A stretch of 64,000 nucleotides of DNA from JBKBRC01 sp046292345 (GCA_046292345.1 JBKBRC010000012.1:1-64000), one strand, 5' to 3'. Counted from the stretch's first letter, positions 42,919 through 52,938 are shown. Made by a program: numbers and translations. Notes: a model not told the origin generated them from the sequence alone.

Positions 42919-45408
42919 TCAGCCTGTCCGCAGGTCCCGCTCGACGCGCAGCATCGGGTCGGCGAAGTCCTCCGGACGGATCGTCGTAAAGCCCAGCTTC
43001 TCCGCCACGCGCTGCATGCCGCGGTTCTGCCGGAGCACGTCCGCAACGATGCGCGCGTAGCCCTCGGCGCGGCCGTGGCGTACGAGGCGCTCGAGCAGCA
43101 GCGTGCCGATACCGAGGCGCTGCGCGTCGTCGGCGACGAGCAGGCCGAACTCGCCGTCGTGCGTGTCGGGCTCCGGCCCCGGCACGCGCGTGAGCCGCCC
43201 GATACCGAGCAGGCGCGGCCCTTCGGGGGTGGCCGCCTCCACGACGAGCGCCATCTCGCGGTCGTAGTCGATGAAGCACTTGCGTGCCAGGCGCGCGTGG
43301 TCGGTCCGGCCCTCGAGCTTGAAGAAGCTCGCGTAGCGCAGGTAGACCGTTTCCTCGTCGAGCGCTTCGTGCAGGCGCGCCACGAGCGGCTCGTCCTCGG
43401 GCCGGATGGGCCGGACGAGCGCCGGCGTGCCGTCGGCGAGGGTGACGGGCTCGACGAGGTGCTGCGGGTAGGGCCGGATGGCGGGGCGGGGGAGGGCCTC
43501 GTCAGGTACGTCGGGACCGTAGATCAGCACGCGCGGCGTGCCGGCGAAGCGCCCGTCCGGCGTGACCATCAGCGGGTCGAGCGCGAAGGCGCGCAGGCGC
43601 GGCTGCTCGGCCACGCACTGCGCAAAGCGCACGAGCAGGCGGTCGAGCGCGTCGCGGAGGCCGGGGTAGGGGTCGAGCGCAGCGGCGACGCGCGTGCGCT
43701 CGGTCATGCGCCGGGCGAGCGTGGTCGTGAGCGGCGGCAGGCCGAGCGTGTGCTCCCCGAGCGCGCCTCCGAGCAGCCCCCCGACGCCGAACACGAGCAC
43801 GGGGCCGAAAGCGGCATCGGGCGCCATGCCGAGCCGGAGAGGAATCGGCAGCGGCTGCGGGAGATCCGGATCGCTGCCCTGCGGCTTGTCGTCGGGGCTC
43901 AGGAGACCGTAGGCGGCGCAGAGCGCGCGCGCCTCGTGCTCGAGGAGCGCCGTGCGGCCCTCGGCCAGGGCCGCGGCGAGGAGGCGCGCTGCCGCGTCGC
44001 GGTCCGGGAGGCCGTCGGCGTCGTCGGGGAGGGTGGGGGTTTCGTAGAGCAGGCGGAGCGTCTCGGCGTAGCGCCAGGTCGCAGCGAACGCGCGCGCGGC
44101 GGCATCGGGGAAGGCGAACGTGGGGATGCCGGCCCCGTTGAGGCGCGCCTCGGCCTCGGCGACCTCGGCGGCGCCCATCCAGCTGGCGAGCAGCGGCCGG
44201 CCGGGCGCCTCGAGCCGCGCGAGCGCATCGGCGACGGCGACCGGGTCGAGGCCGGGCTGGGGCGCGAGGATGGCGAGCAGGCCGTCGCTGGCGTCGTCGG
44301 CCGCGGCGAGCGCGAGCGCGCGCGCAAACGCCTCCGGCCCGGCGTCGTGCGGCAGGTCGAGCGGGTTGGGGCCGTCCCACCCGGGCTCGAGCGCCTCGCG
44401 GAAAGCCTCGGAAGGGCTGGCGAGCACCCCGCCGGCGGCGCGCAGGGCGTCGGCGGCGAGGCGCGCCGGCCCGCCGGCGTTGGCCACGACCGAGAGGCGC
44501 GGCCCGCGCGGGCGGGGCTGCTTGGCGAGCGTCTCAGCCAGGTGGAACAGCCCCGCGATGGTCTCGACGCGCAGCACCCCCGTGCGGCGCAGCGCCGCCT
44601 CGAGCGCCTCGTCGGGCGAGAGGGGCAGGCCGAGAAGAGGCGGCGCGTGCTCGGGCGCGTGCTGCTCGGCCTTGAGCACCAGGATGGGCTTCTGGAACGC
44701 GACCTCCCGTGCGGCCGAGAGCAGCGCGCGCGCGTCGCCGACGGTGCGGAGGTAGAGCAGTACGCTCTCGGTGCGCGCGTCGGCGGCGGCGTAGTCGAGC
44801 AGGTCGGCCCAGCCGATGTCGGCCATCTGGCCGAGGCCCGCCACGAGCGAGAAGCCCACGTTCTCGCGCCGTCCCCAGGCGAGCATGGCCGAGAGCAGGG
44901 CGCCGCTCTGCGAAAACAGGGCCACCGAGCCGGACTGGCCGGCCGTCGGGGCGAACGTGGCGTTGAGGCCTGTCGGCGGGCGCATCACGCCCAGGCTGCT
45001 CGGGCCGAGCAGGCGGAGGCCCGCCTGCCGCGCCGTCTCGACGAGGCGCCGCTCGCGCGCGGCCCCATCCGGCCCCGTCTCGCCGAAGCCGTCGGCGAGC
45101 ACGACGACGGTGCGCACGCCGGCCCGCCCGCAGGCCTCCACGACGCCAGGGACCTCGGCCGCGGGCGTGGCGATGAGCGCCAGGTCGGGCGGCTCCGGCA
45201 GCGCCTCGACAGACGCGTGCGCCGGCACCCCGAGCACGCTCCTGCGGCCGGGGTTGACCGGGTAGAGCACGCCTCCGAACGGGCTGCCGAGCAGGTTGGC
45301 AAGCAACTGCCGCCCGACCGAGCCCTCGCGCTCGCTCGCGCCCACGACGGCGACGGCACGGGGCGCGAACAGCGCGTCGAGGCTGGGGCGTTTCGCAGAG
45401 GCGGACAC
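42919..45408 (-). CDS. Pat-type protein lysine acetyltransferase with shortened ATP-grasp domain
   Basis: An 829-residue protein combining an ADP-forming acyl-CoA synthetase-like region with a C-terminal GNAT domain. The CoA-binding Rossmann domain (about 10-130: AVAVVGASEREGSVGRQL), a succinyl-CoA-ligase-like domain (about 150-440) and the ATP-grasp remnant (about 485-640) come first. GNAT follows (about 660-829: RPIRPEDEPLVARLHEAL, LGIGTLLLERLVRHGRAEGY). In enterobacteria the homologue acetylates and inactivates Acs, which is encoded 5.5 kb away. Compared with the family, about 70 residues of the ATP-grasp domain (the K-SPD-HKS-GGV region) are absent and replaced by a Pro-rich linker. The synthetase part is usually non-catalytic in this family. 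Confidence 0.88.
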   Translation of the reverse strand: MSASAKRPSLDALFAPRAVAVVGASEREGSVGRQLLANLLGSPFGGVLYPVNPGRRSVLGVPAHASVEALPEPPDLALIATPAAEVPGVVEACGRAGVRTVVVLADGFGETGPDGAARERRLVETARQAGLRLLGPSSLGVMRPPTGLNATFAPTAGQSGSVALFSQSGALLSAMLAWGRRENVGFSLVAGLGQMADIGWADLLDYAAADARTESVLLYLRTVGDARALLSAAREVAFQKPILVLKAEQHAPEHAPPLLGLPLSPDEALEAALRRTGVLRVETIAGLFHLAETLAKQPRPRGPRLSVVANAGGPARLAADALRAAGGVLASPSEAFREALEPGWDGPNPLDLPHDAGPEAFARALALAAADDASDGLLAILAPQPGLDPVAVADALARLEAPGRPLLASWMGAAEVAEAEARLNGAGIPTFAFPDAAARAFAATWRYAETLRLLYETPTLPDDADGLPDRDAAARLLAAALAEGRTALLEHEARALCAAYGLLSPDDKPQGSDPDLPQPLPIPLRLGMAPDAAFGPVLVFGVGGLLGGALGEHTLGLPPLTTTLARRMTERTRVAAALDPYPGLRDALDRLLVRFAQCVAEQPRLRAFALDPLMVTPDGRFAGTPRVLIYGPDVPDEALPRPAIRPYPQHLVEPVTLADGTPALVRPIRPEDEPLVARLHEALDEETVYLRYASFFKLEGRTDHARLARKCFIDYDREMALVVEAATPEGPRLLGIGRLTRVPGPEPDTHDGEFGLLVADDAQRLGIGTLLLERLVRHGRAEGYARIVADVLRQNRGMQRVAEKLGFTTIRPEDFADPMLRVERDLRTG

Positions 45409-45590
45409 GGGGCCAGGGGGACGCGAGGACCGGCAAGGGGGCCGCAGATGAACGGCGGCGCGCGCGCGGGGGTCCGGACAGGCGCGCTGCGCCGGCCGGA
45501 GACGTCGATGAAGATGCGCCGCTCCGGAATCCTTCGGCCCTCGAACACATGTAACGCATGCCTCTCTTCCCTCACCTCTCCTCTGACGTC

Positions 45591-46742
45591 ATGAACCGCT
45601 CTTTCTTCGGAGCGCTCTGCCTGAGCCTCCTCTTCCCTCTCGCGCCCTCGGCGCAGACGACGTCGTCGTCGCAGGCCCGGACCGCGGCCACCGCGCAGAT
45701 GCCGACCCGCATGGCGAACGACCCGCCCACCGACTGGGCGCGCTGGCGCATGCAGACCACGCAGCGCCTGGACCAGCTGGACCGCGAGCTCCAGAGCTAC
45801 GAGCGCTCGGTGACGACGATGCGCGACGCCGCCATGCGCTCGCGCGCGCAGGCCGACCTGCCGCGCATGCGTGAGACGGCGCAGATGCTCCGGCGCGACC
45901 TCGGTGCCATGGCCTCGCTCGAGGGCGCCGAGCGGATGAGCCGCCAGCGCGACCTCGACCGCCGCCTCGCCGAAACCGACGCGATGCTGTTCGAGGCCCG
46001 TCTGCGCAGCACCACCTCGCCGGCCGAGTACCGCCGTCTCGTCGAGATGCGCCTCGGGATGTACGACGGCGCCAACATGCTCGCGTCCGTCCCCGAGGAG
46101 CGCCGCGCCGAGGCCGCGCTCGAGGCCATCCGGATGCGCTCGCGCCAGGACGCGCTGCGCGCCCGCTCGTTCGGCACGACGCGCGCGCAGCAGGAGCGCT
46201 TCATGGCCGAGCGTGAGGCGCACACGCGCGACCTGCTCGCCTTCGACCGTGACTTCCGCACGCTGCAAGACCGCATGCGCTACGACGCGCCCGCAATGAA
46301 CGGATCCATGCAGAACATGCCGATGCAGCAGAACATGCCGATGCAGCAGAACATGCCGATGCAGCAGAACATGCCGATGCAGCNNNNNNNNNNNNNNNNN
46401 NNNNNNNNNNNNNNNNNNNNNNNNNNNNNNNNNNNNNNNNNNNNNNNNNNNNNNNNNNNNNNNNNNNNNNNNNNNNNNNNNNNGCAGAACATGCCGATGC
46501 AGCAGAACATGCCGATGCAGCAGAACATGCCGATGCAGCAGAACATGCCGATGCAGCGCGGTCAGGAGCAGGAGGACAGGTCGCAGGAGCGCATGGACGA
46601 AGCCAACATGCCCATGGATGCCCCTGTGCAGCGTGGCATGACGCCGGTTCCGACAGGCGACCAGGACGCGCGCACACAGCAGCAGGGCCAGACCGGCACG
46701 CAGACGCAGCAGCGCCCACCCATGGGGCAGCCGCCCTTCTGA
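45591..46742 (+). CDS. Secreted helical protein with QNMPMQ repeats (contains gap)
   Basis: An exported protein whose ATG at 45591 gives a signal peptide ending APSAQ. Residues about 45-220 form a long charged alpha-helical region (WARWRMQTTQRLDQLDRELQ, ERFMAEREAHTRDLLAFDRD). Then at least eight 18-bp repeats encode QNMPMQ, interrupted by a 100-N gap, followed by a Gln/Met/Thr-rich tail. The true length is unknown; about 383 residues are implied by the nominal gap. The frame is kept on both sides of the gap. Methionine-rich repeats can bind copper, but nothing else supports that here. It is divergent from pat and convergent with the regulator gene. Confidence 0.7.
   Translation: MNRSFFGALCLSLLFPLAPSAQTTSSSQARTAATAQMPTRMANDPPTDWARWRMQTTQRLDQLDRELQSYERSVTTMRDAAMRSRAQADLPRMRETAQMLRRDLGAMASLEGAERMSRQRDLDRRLAETDAMLFEARLRSTTSPAEYRRLVEMRLGMYDGANMLASVPEERRAEAALEAIRMRSRQDALRARSFGTTRAQQERFMAEREAHTRDLLAFDRDFRTLQDRMRYDAPAMNGSMQNMPMQQNMPMQQNMPMQQNMPMQXXXXXXXXXXXXXXXXXXXXXXXXXXXXXXXXXXQNMPMQQNMPMQQNMPMQQNMPMQRGQEQEDRSQERMDEANMPMDAPVQRGMTPVPTGDQDARTQQQGQTGTQTQQRPPMGQPPF
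46311..46556 (+). repeat. 18-bp tandem repeat array with assembly gap (coding)
   Basis: Four perfect copies of CAGAACATGCCGATGCAG precede and four follow a 100-N gap. The repeat phase shifts by 12 bp across the gap, so its length is nominal and the copy number is unresolved. Confidence 0.97.
46384..46483. other. Assembly gap (100 N) in the QNMPMQ repeat
   Basis: Exactly 100 N inside the 18-bp coding repeat, a nominal scaffold gap. Confidence 0.97.
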
Positions 46743-46769
46743 GGCGCCGGCTGCAAGCCGCCCCGGACC

Positions 46770-46802
46770 GCCGGGCGATGGGGCCCGGCACCGTCGCCCG
46801 GC
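46770..46802. terminator. Terminator hairpin between convergent genes
   Basis: GCCGGGCGATGG (46770-46781) pairs with CCGTCGCCCGGC (46791-46802), 12 bp with one G-T pair and a 9-nt loop, followed by GCGCTGTTTCT. It lies between the QNMPMQ gene and the regulator gene. Confidence 0.6.
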
Positions 46803-46811
46803 GCGCTGTTT

Positions 46812-48341
46812 CTAGAGGCGGCCGGGCGACAGCGCCGCGTCTTCGGTGCCGAGGCGTGCAAGGGCGGCCTCGGCCCGGGCGTGGGCCTCGGCAGCCCGCA
46901 CGGCTTCCGGCGCGGCCGCCCGTAGCAGGCAGTCCGGAATGGGGCAGCGCTCGCACGCAAGTCCCACCTCGACGGTCTCGATCCCGGGATCAGACGCGAA
47001 GCGGACCGTGCGGCGGAACGCGCGGCCGAGCCGGAAGCCGACCGACACGGCCGAGTTCACGCCCGGCCGCAGCGCGAGTGGCCGGGCGATGGCCACGACG
47101 AAGAACTCTGCGCCGTCCTCGTCCACGAACACGCTGTCTTGCACGAACACCACCGGGCCGTCGTCGGTGAGGCCTCGCCCCGCCGCGGCGGCCTGCCGGC
47201 GGTCGAGCAGGCGCAGCGCCTGCATGGCCGGCCAGCGGCGGCAGTAGTGCCAGCCCGCGCGCACGCCGTGCGGCACGGGCACAGCGCTGAGGTTGAACAC
47301 CTTCGTGAGCTCGAAGTCGTCGGTGCCGGCCGTGTGGTGGAAGCGGAGGAAGAACAGCTCGTCCAGCCCGAATGCCTCCGGGGCGCGCTGCGTGAGGCGG
47401 TAGAAAAGCATCTCGGGCGTGGCTCGGAAGCGGCCGAGCAGCGCCAGGAACGCCTCCTCGTCCCACACAGGCCGCTCGAGAAGCCCGCGCAGCGCCGCGT
47501 CGAAGGCCGTAGGCGGCATCAGGAGCGCCCCGGCGACGTAGGAGGCCTCGAAGTTCTGGAGCACCGCGTCGAACGAGGCCGCGGCCGGGCCGCCGGGGGC
47601 ATCCGGGCGCTCGGCATGGCCGAGCAGGGCGAAACCGAGCTCGCGCGCGAAGAGGAACGCCTGCTGCTCCTCGCGCAGGTCTGTGTTGACGTGGAGCGTG
47701 GGCGGCGGCCCCGCGCGGAAGGCGCTCCGGTACGTGCGAAGGTCGGGGTCGGCGCGCAGCGCCTCGGTTTCGATGCGGTAGCCGAAGCGTGTCTCGAGCA
47801 GCTCCCTGAGCAGCGCGGCGCTTGGGACGAACGCGTCGTCCCAGCCGAGCTCGTCGCGAAAGGCCGCCGCGGTGTGCTCAAGGGCCGGGAAGTGGTTACG
47901 GTGGAGCTGCTGGTAGGCGCGAAGAGCGGCGTAGAGGAAGTGCTCGACGCGCGCGTCGTACGTCCGGCTGACCTCGTCGAGGGCGCGCAGGAGCGCGCTG
48001 ACGCGGTCGGGCACGCCCGCGAGCAGGCGCACGATCTCCTGCGGCTCGACGCCGAACATCTCGAGCGGGAAGGCGCGCAGCAGGGGCGAGTCGATGACGT
48101 CGCGCACGCCGTCGAGGCGCTCGTCGACGCGGAGCGAGACGAGGTCGTCGTAGGGCACGCCGAGCGCGTGCGCGAGCGCGACGAGCTTGTCCGGTTTGGG
48201 GTACTTCTTGCCCTGCTCGATCTCGGAGAGGTACGAGACCGAGAGGCCGGCCTTGCGGGCGACCTCCTTGAGCCCCAGCCCGCGCTCCTTGCGGAGGGCG
48301 TTGAGCTTGAGGCCGAGGATCAGGCGGAGGCGGTCGGGCAT
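46812..48341 (-). CDS. XRE-family regulator of the RamB/ScfR type
   Basis: A 509-residue DNA-binding protein. The ATG at 48341 (MPDRLRLILGLKLNALR) is chosen; an earlier start would add a 15-residue leader. The N-terminal HTH_3 domain is at about 1-60 (LKEVARKAGLSVSYLSEIEQ). The middle holds an IrrE/M78-like region, whose protease-type motif is degraded to LFARELGFALLGH with no HExxH. The C-terminal short-chain fatty acyl regulator domain (DUF2083) has the cysteine cluster GLACERCPIPDCLLRAAAP. Relatives such as corynebacterial RamB control acetate and glyoxylate-cycle genes. It is divergent from aceB-aceA, and inverted repeats lie in between, so it probably controls these and itself. Confidence 0.88.
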   Translation of the reverse strand: MPDRLRLILGLKLNALRKERGLGLKEVARKAGLSVSYLSEIEQGKKYPKPDKLVALAHALGVPYDDLVSLRVDERLDGVRDVIDSPLLRAFPLEMFGVEPQEIVRLLAGVPDRVSALLRALDEVSRTYDARVEHFLYAALRAYQQLHRNHFPALEHTAAAFRDELGWDDAFVPSAALLRELLETRFGYRIETEALRADPDLRTYRSAFRAGPPPTLHVNTDLREEQQAFLFARELGFALLGHAERPDAPGGPAAASFDAVLQNFEASYVAGALLMPPTAFDAALRGLLERPVWDEEAFLALLGRFRATPEMLFYRLTQRAPEAFGLDELFFLRFHHTAGTDDFELTKVFNLSAVPVPHGVRAGWHYCRRWPAMQALRLLDRRQAAAAGRGLTDDGPVVFVQDSVFVDEDGAEFFVVAIARPLALRPGVNSAVSVGFRLGRAFRRTVRFASDPGIETVEVGLACERCPIPDCLLRAAAPEAVRAAEAHARAEAALARLGTEDAALSPGRL

Positions 48342-48362
48342 GGGGGTTAAGCGCTTACAGGC

Positions 48363-48377
48363 TTCGCTACGGGCGAA
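48363..48377. promoter_or_regulatory. TTCGC-N5-GCGAA site upstream of the regulator gene
   Basis: TTCGCTACGGGCGAA lies 21 bp before the regulator's ATG. It has the same half-sites and 5-bp spacer as the site upstream of acs (35357-35371), which suggests autoregulation and a shared regulon. Confidence 0.45.
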
Positions 48378-48388
48378 GGGTAGCAAAA

Positions 48389-48413
48389 ATTTTCGGCCCT
48401 GGCGCTCGAAAAT
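48389..48413. promoter_or_regulatory. ATTTTCG-N11-CGAAAAT inverted repeat
   Basis: A perfect 7-bp inverted repeat with an 11-bp spacer in the regulator/aceB intergenic region. The word AATTTTCG also occurs at 35370-35377 upstream of acs. Confidence 0.4.
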
Positions 48414-48465
48414 GAGCGGTTCGTGAAGTTACGCTGGACACGAAGGCCTGCGAAATCATACTATA

Positions 48466-48479
48466 GGCGAAAGTTCGCC
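48466..48479. promoter_or_regulatory. GGCGAA-N2-TTCGCC site upstream of aceB
   Basis: A perfect 6-bp inverted repeat with the same GCGAA/TTCGC half-sites in the opposite order, 18 bp before the aceB ATG and overlapping a TATAGG word (48462-48467). The position would suit repression. Confidence 0.4.
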
Positions 48480-48497
48480 AAAGCTCATACGCCCTTC

Positions 48498-50210
48498 ATG
48501 TCCCCCTTCGCCCCGACGCCCCTCGCCGACGGCTTCGCCCTCCACGCCGGCGCCGACACGCTCGCCGCCCGGCGCGTCCTCACGCCCGAGGCCACCGCGC
48601 TCGTCGTACGCCTCCACCGCGCGCTCGCCGCCGAGCGCCGCGCGCTCCTCGACGCCCGCCGCGAGCGGCAGGCGCGCTGGGACGCCGGCCAGACGCCCGG
48701 CTTTCTGCCCGACGACGCCCTGCCCGAGGCGCACGCCGACTGGCAGGTCGCGCCCCTGCCGCCCGACATGCGCCGCCGCCGCGTCGAGATCACCGGCCCG
48801 GTCTCGGACGCGCGCATGGTCATCAACATGCTCTCGCGTACCGACGACGGCCACCGCGCCGACGCGGCCATGCTCGACTTCGAGGACTCGATGAAGCCTT
48901 CCTGGGCCAACGTCGTCGCGGGCATCGAGAACGTGGCCGGCGCGGCGCGCGGCACGCTCGAGGCCGTCAAGTACGCCCCTGACGGCTCGGTCGCCAAGAC
49001 GTACCGCATCGACCCGGACGACATGCCGCTGCTCATGGTGCGCGTGCGCGGCCTCCACCTCGACGAGGCCAACGTGCGCGTGGACGACGAGCGCGTCCCG
49101 GCGGGCCTCTTCGACCTCGCGCTCACGGCCGTCCATGCCGCGCGCGTGCTCGCCGAGCAGGGCAAGACGCCCGCCTTCTACGTGCCCAAGGTGGAGCACC
49201 ATCTCGAGGCGCGCTGGTGGGACAAGCTCTTCGCGCTCGTCGAGGACGCGCTCGGCTTCGAGCGCTCCACGATCCGCGCCACGTTCCTCATCGAGACGCT
49301 CCCGGCCGCGTTCCAGATGGAAGAGATCCTCTACGAGCTGCGCGACCATGCGGCTGGCCTCAACGGCGGGCGCTGGGACAAGATCTTCTCGGACATCAAA
49401 TGCCTCCGCGAGCATCCGGACCGCGTCCTCGCCGACCGCGCCTCGATCGGCATGAACCGGCCCTGGATGCGCGACTACGCCCGGCAGCTCATCCGCGTCT
49501 GCCACCGCCACGGCGCGCTCGCCATGGGCGGCATGGCCGCCTTCACGCCTGGCCGCGACGCCGCCCGGCGCGAGGAGCAGACGGCCAAGGTCGTCGCCGA
49601 CAAGGAGTTCGAGGCCTCGATCGGGCACGACGGCTGCTGGGTCTCGCACCCGTACTTCATCGGGCCGGCGATGCGACCGTTCCTCGACGCGCTCGGCGAG
49701 GCCGACAACCAGCTCGCCGTGCAGCCCGAGGACCTGCCCGCGCGCCCGGACCTGCTGCCCGTCGGCACGGGGCCGCGCACCATGGAGGGCCTGCGCACCA
49801 ACGTGCGCGTCGGCATCGCCTACCTCAAGGGTTGGAACCAGGACATCGGCTGCGTGGCCTGGGACGACCTGATGGAGGACCTGGCCACGCTCGAGATCTC
49901 GCGCGCGCAGGTCTGGCAGTGGCGCCGCCACGCCGTCCGCCTTGAGGACGGCGAGACCGTCTCCGACGCGCTCCTGCACCGCGTCTTCGCCGAGGAGGCC
50001 GAGCGCATCCTGGCGGAGATCGGCGAGGCCATGGCGGGGGCGCCGCCCCAGGCCCGCGAGGCCGAGCTCGGCCGCTACCGCGAGGCCGCGCGCGAGGCCG
50101 AGGCCGTCTTCCTCGAAAAGGACATGCGCCCCTTCCTGGCCCTTCGCTCCCCGCTCGCCGGCACGCCCGAGGACCGCGCGCATGCCGCGCCGCCGGCCGT
50201 CGCCGCCTGA
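48498..50210 (+). CDS. aceB: Malate synthase A
   Basis: A 570-residue enzyme condensing glyoxylate with acetyl-CoA to malate, the second step of the glyoxylate shunt. The ATG at 48498 gives the family N-terminus; an in-frame start further upstream would read through the putative operator. The RVEITGPVSDARMVINMLSR region, the metal-binding DFEDSMKPSW, LMVRVRGLHLDEA, the AFYVPKVEHHLEARWW stretch, IETLPAAFQMEEILYELRDH and the GSHPYF-like WVSHPYFIGPAM are in normal order. It is somewhat longer than the E. coli enzyme because of a C-terminal Ala/Glu-rich tail. aceA follows 100 bp downstream. Confidence 0.96.
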   Translation: MSPFAPTPLADGFALHAGADTLAARRVLTPEATALVVRLHRALAAERRALLDARRERQARWDAGQTPGFLPDDALPEAHADWQVAPLPPDMRRRRVEITGPVSDARMVINMLSRTDDGHRADAAMLDFEDSMKPSWANVVAGIENVAGAARGTLEAVKYAPDGSVAKTYRIDPDDMPLLMVRVRGLHLDEANVRVDDERVPAGLFDLALTAVHAARVLAEQGKTPAFYVPKVEHHLEARWWDKLFALVEDALGFERSTIRATFLIETLPAAFQMEEILYELRDHAAGLNGGRWDKIFSDIKCLREHPDRVLADRASIGMNRPWMRDYARQLIRVCHRHGALAMGGMAAFTPGRDAARREEQTAKVVADKEFEASIGHDGCWVSHPYFIGPAMRPFLDALGEADNQLAVQPEDLPARPDLLPVGTGPRTMEGLRTNVRVGIAYLKGWNQDIGCVAWDDLMEDLATLEISRAQVWQWRRHAVRLEDGETVSDALLHRVFAEEAERILAEIGEAMAGAPPQAREAELGRYREAAREAEAVFLEKDMRPFLALRSPLAGTPEDRAHAAPPAVAA

Positions 50211-50310
50211 CCCTTGCCCGGCGCCGCCCGAGGCGTCCGCCGGCACCTTGCTCCGCAGTTCGTCCAACCCTTTCGCTTTCCGTGCCCCGGCACTTCAACC
50301 CGTGAACCCG

Positions 50311-51609
<1,299 letters not shown>

Positions 51610-51640
51610 GCCGCCTCGAGCCCCCGTCCTCCGCTGCCTC

Positions 51641-51689
51641 CGCCGCGCCCGGGTGCCCGGGGCTTCTGCCCCGGCACCCGGGCGCGGCG
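51641..51689 (+). terminator. Strong terminator hairpin after aceA
   Basis: A stem of about 22 bp: CGCCGCGCCCGGGTGCCCGG plus GGC (51641-51663) pairs with GCCCCGGCACCCGGGCGCGG plus CG (51668-51689), with one bulged C and a TTCT loop. It ends the aceBA transcript and lies directly before a promoter-like TAGCCTTG. Confidence 0.7.
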
Positions 51690-51696
51690 TCGTGCG

Positions 51697-51704
51697 TAGC
51701 CTTG
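51697..51704 (+). promoter_or_regulatory. TAGCCTTG, candidate -7 element
   Basis: TAGCCTTG matches TAnnTTTG at all but one position, 35 bp before the aminotransferase ATG and just after the aceA terminator. Confidence 0.4.
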
Positions 51705-51739
51705 CCCCGTAGCTCTCTCCGCCGCTTCCCGACTGCGCC

Positions 51740-52915
51740 ATGCGCCACGTCCCCTTCGATCCTCCCCGCCGCACGCTCATGGGCCCCGGCCCCTCGGACG
51801 TCCACCCGCGCGTGCTCGAGGCGCTCGCTCGCCCCACGATCGGGCACCTCGACCCCGCGTTCATCGAACTGATGGACGACGTCCGGCGCCAGCTCCAGGC
51901 CGTCTTCCTGACCGAGAACCGCATGACGATGCCCGTCTCCGGCCCGGGCACGGCCGGCATGGAGGCCTGCGTCGTCAACCTCGTCGAGCCGGGCACGACG
52001 GTCGTCGTGTGCCGCAACGGCGTCTTCGGAGACCGCCTGCGCCAGATGGTCGAGCGCGCCGGCGGCACGGCCGTCGTCGTGGACGACGCCTGGGGCCGCG
52101 CCGTCAGCCCCGAGAAGCTCGACGAGACGCTCGAGGCGCACCCCGAGGCCGAGATCGTCGCGTTCGTGCACGCCGAGACGAGCACCGGCGCGTGCTCGGA
52201 CGCGGCCACGCTCGCCGGGCTGGCCCAGAAGCACGGCTGCCTGACGATCATGGACACCGTGACCGGCCTCGGCGGTGTGCCCGTCCGCGTCGACGAGTGG
52301 GGCATCGACGCGGTCTACTCGGGCACGCAGAAGTGCCTCTCGGCGCCACCCGGGCTCGCGCCCGTCTCGTTCTCCGACCGCGCCCTTGACCGCATCCGCA
52401 GCCGCGAGACGCCCGTGCAGTCGTGGTTCCTGGACGTCTCGCTCGTGGCGAGCTACTGGGATGGCGGCGCCAGGCGCGCCTATCACCACACGGCGCCCAT
52501 CAACATGATCTACGGGCTGCACGAGGCGCTCGGGCTGCTGCTCGAGGAAGGTCTCGAGGCGGCCTGGGCACGGCACCGCGCCCTGCACGACGCCCTCCGC
52601 GCGGGCCTCGAGGCGCTCGGCCTGCGCCTGGTCGTGCCCGAGAGCGAGCGGCTGCCGCAGCTCAACGCCGTCGCCGTGCCGGAGGGCGCCGACGAGGCCG
52701 CACTGCGCCGGCGCTTGCTCGAGGAGGAGGGGCTCGAGATCGGGGCCGGCCTGGGCGCGCTGGCGGGCAAGGTCTGGCGCATCGGGCTGATGGGGCACGG
52801 CGCGCGCGCCGAGAACGTGCGGGCGTGCCTTGGCGCGCTCGAGCGCGTGATGGGCCGCCGCGGCGGGCTGGCCGCTGCCGAGCCGCTGCTCGAGGCCGAG
52901 GCGGTCGGCGCGTGA
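51740..52915 (+). CDS. Alanine/serine-glyoxylate aminotransferase (class V)
   Basis: A 391-residue PLP enzyme. The sequence RTLMGPGPSDVHPRVLEAL, the GHLDPAFIELMDDV segment, VSGPGTAGMEACVVNL, MDTVTGLGGVPV and YSGTQKCLSAPPGLAP (Schiff-base Lys198) are those of alanine-glyoxylate/serine-glyoxylate aminotransferases. It would convert glyoxylate to glycine with an amino donor such as alanine. It lies 130 bp after aceA behind a terminator and its own promoter-like element, so it may be expressed separately but supplies a logical route for glyoxylate made by AceA. The exact amino donor cannot be read from sequence. Confidence 0.9.
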   Translation: MRHVPFDPPRRTLMGPGPSDVHPRVLEALARPTIGHLDPAFIELMDDVRRQLQAVFLTENRMTMPVSGPGTAGMEACVVNLVEPGTTVVVCRNGVFGDRLRQMVERAGGTAVVVDDAWGRAVSPEKLDETLEAHPEAEIVAFVHAETSTGACSDAATLAGLAQKHGCLTIMDTVTGLGGVPVRVDEWGIDAVYSGTQKCLSAPPGLAPVSFSDRALDRIRSRETPVQSWFLDVSLVASYWDGGARRAYHHTAPINMIYGLHEALGLLLEEGLEAAWARHRALHDALRAGLEALGLRLVVPESERLPQLNAVAVPEGADEAALRRRLLEEEGLEIGAGLGALAGKVWRIGLMGHGARAENVRACLGALERVMGRRGGLAAAEPLLEAEAVGA

Positions 52916-52938
52916 GGCGGGCGCCTGGCGCAGCGAAA

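Noticed and set aside
46384..46483. Treating the 100-N gap as real sequence length
   Set aside because: The repeat phase does not match across the gap; 100 N is a standard placeholder.
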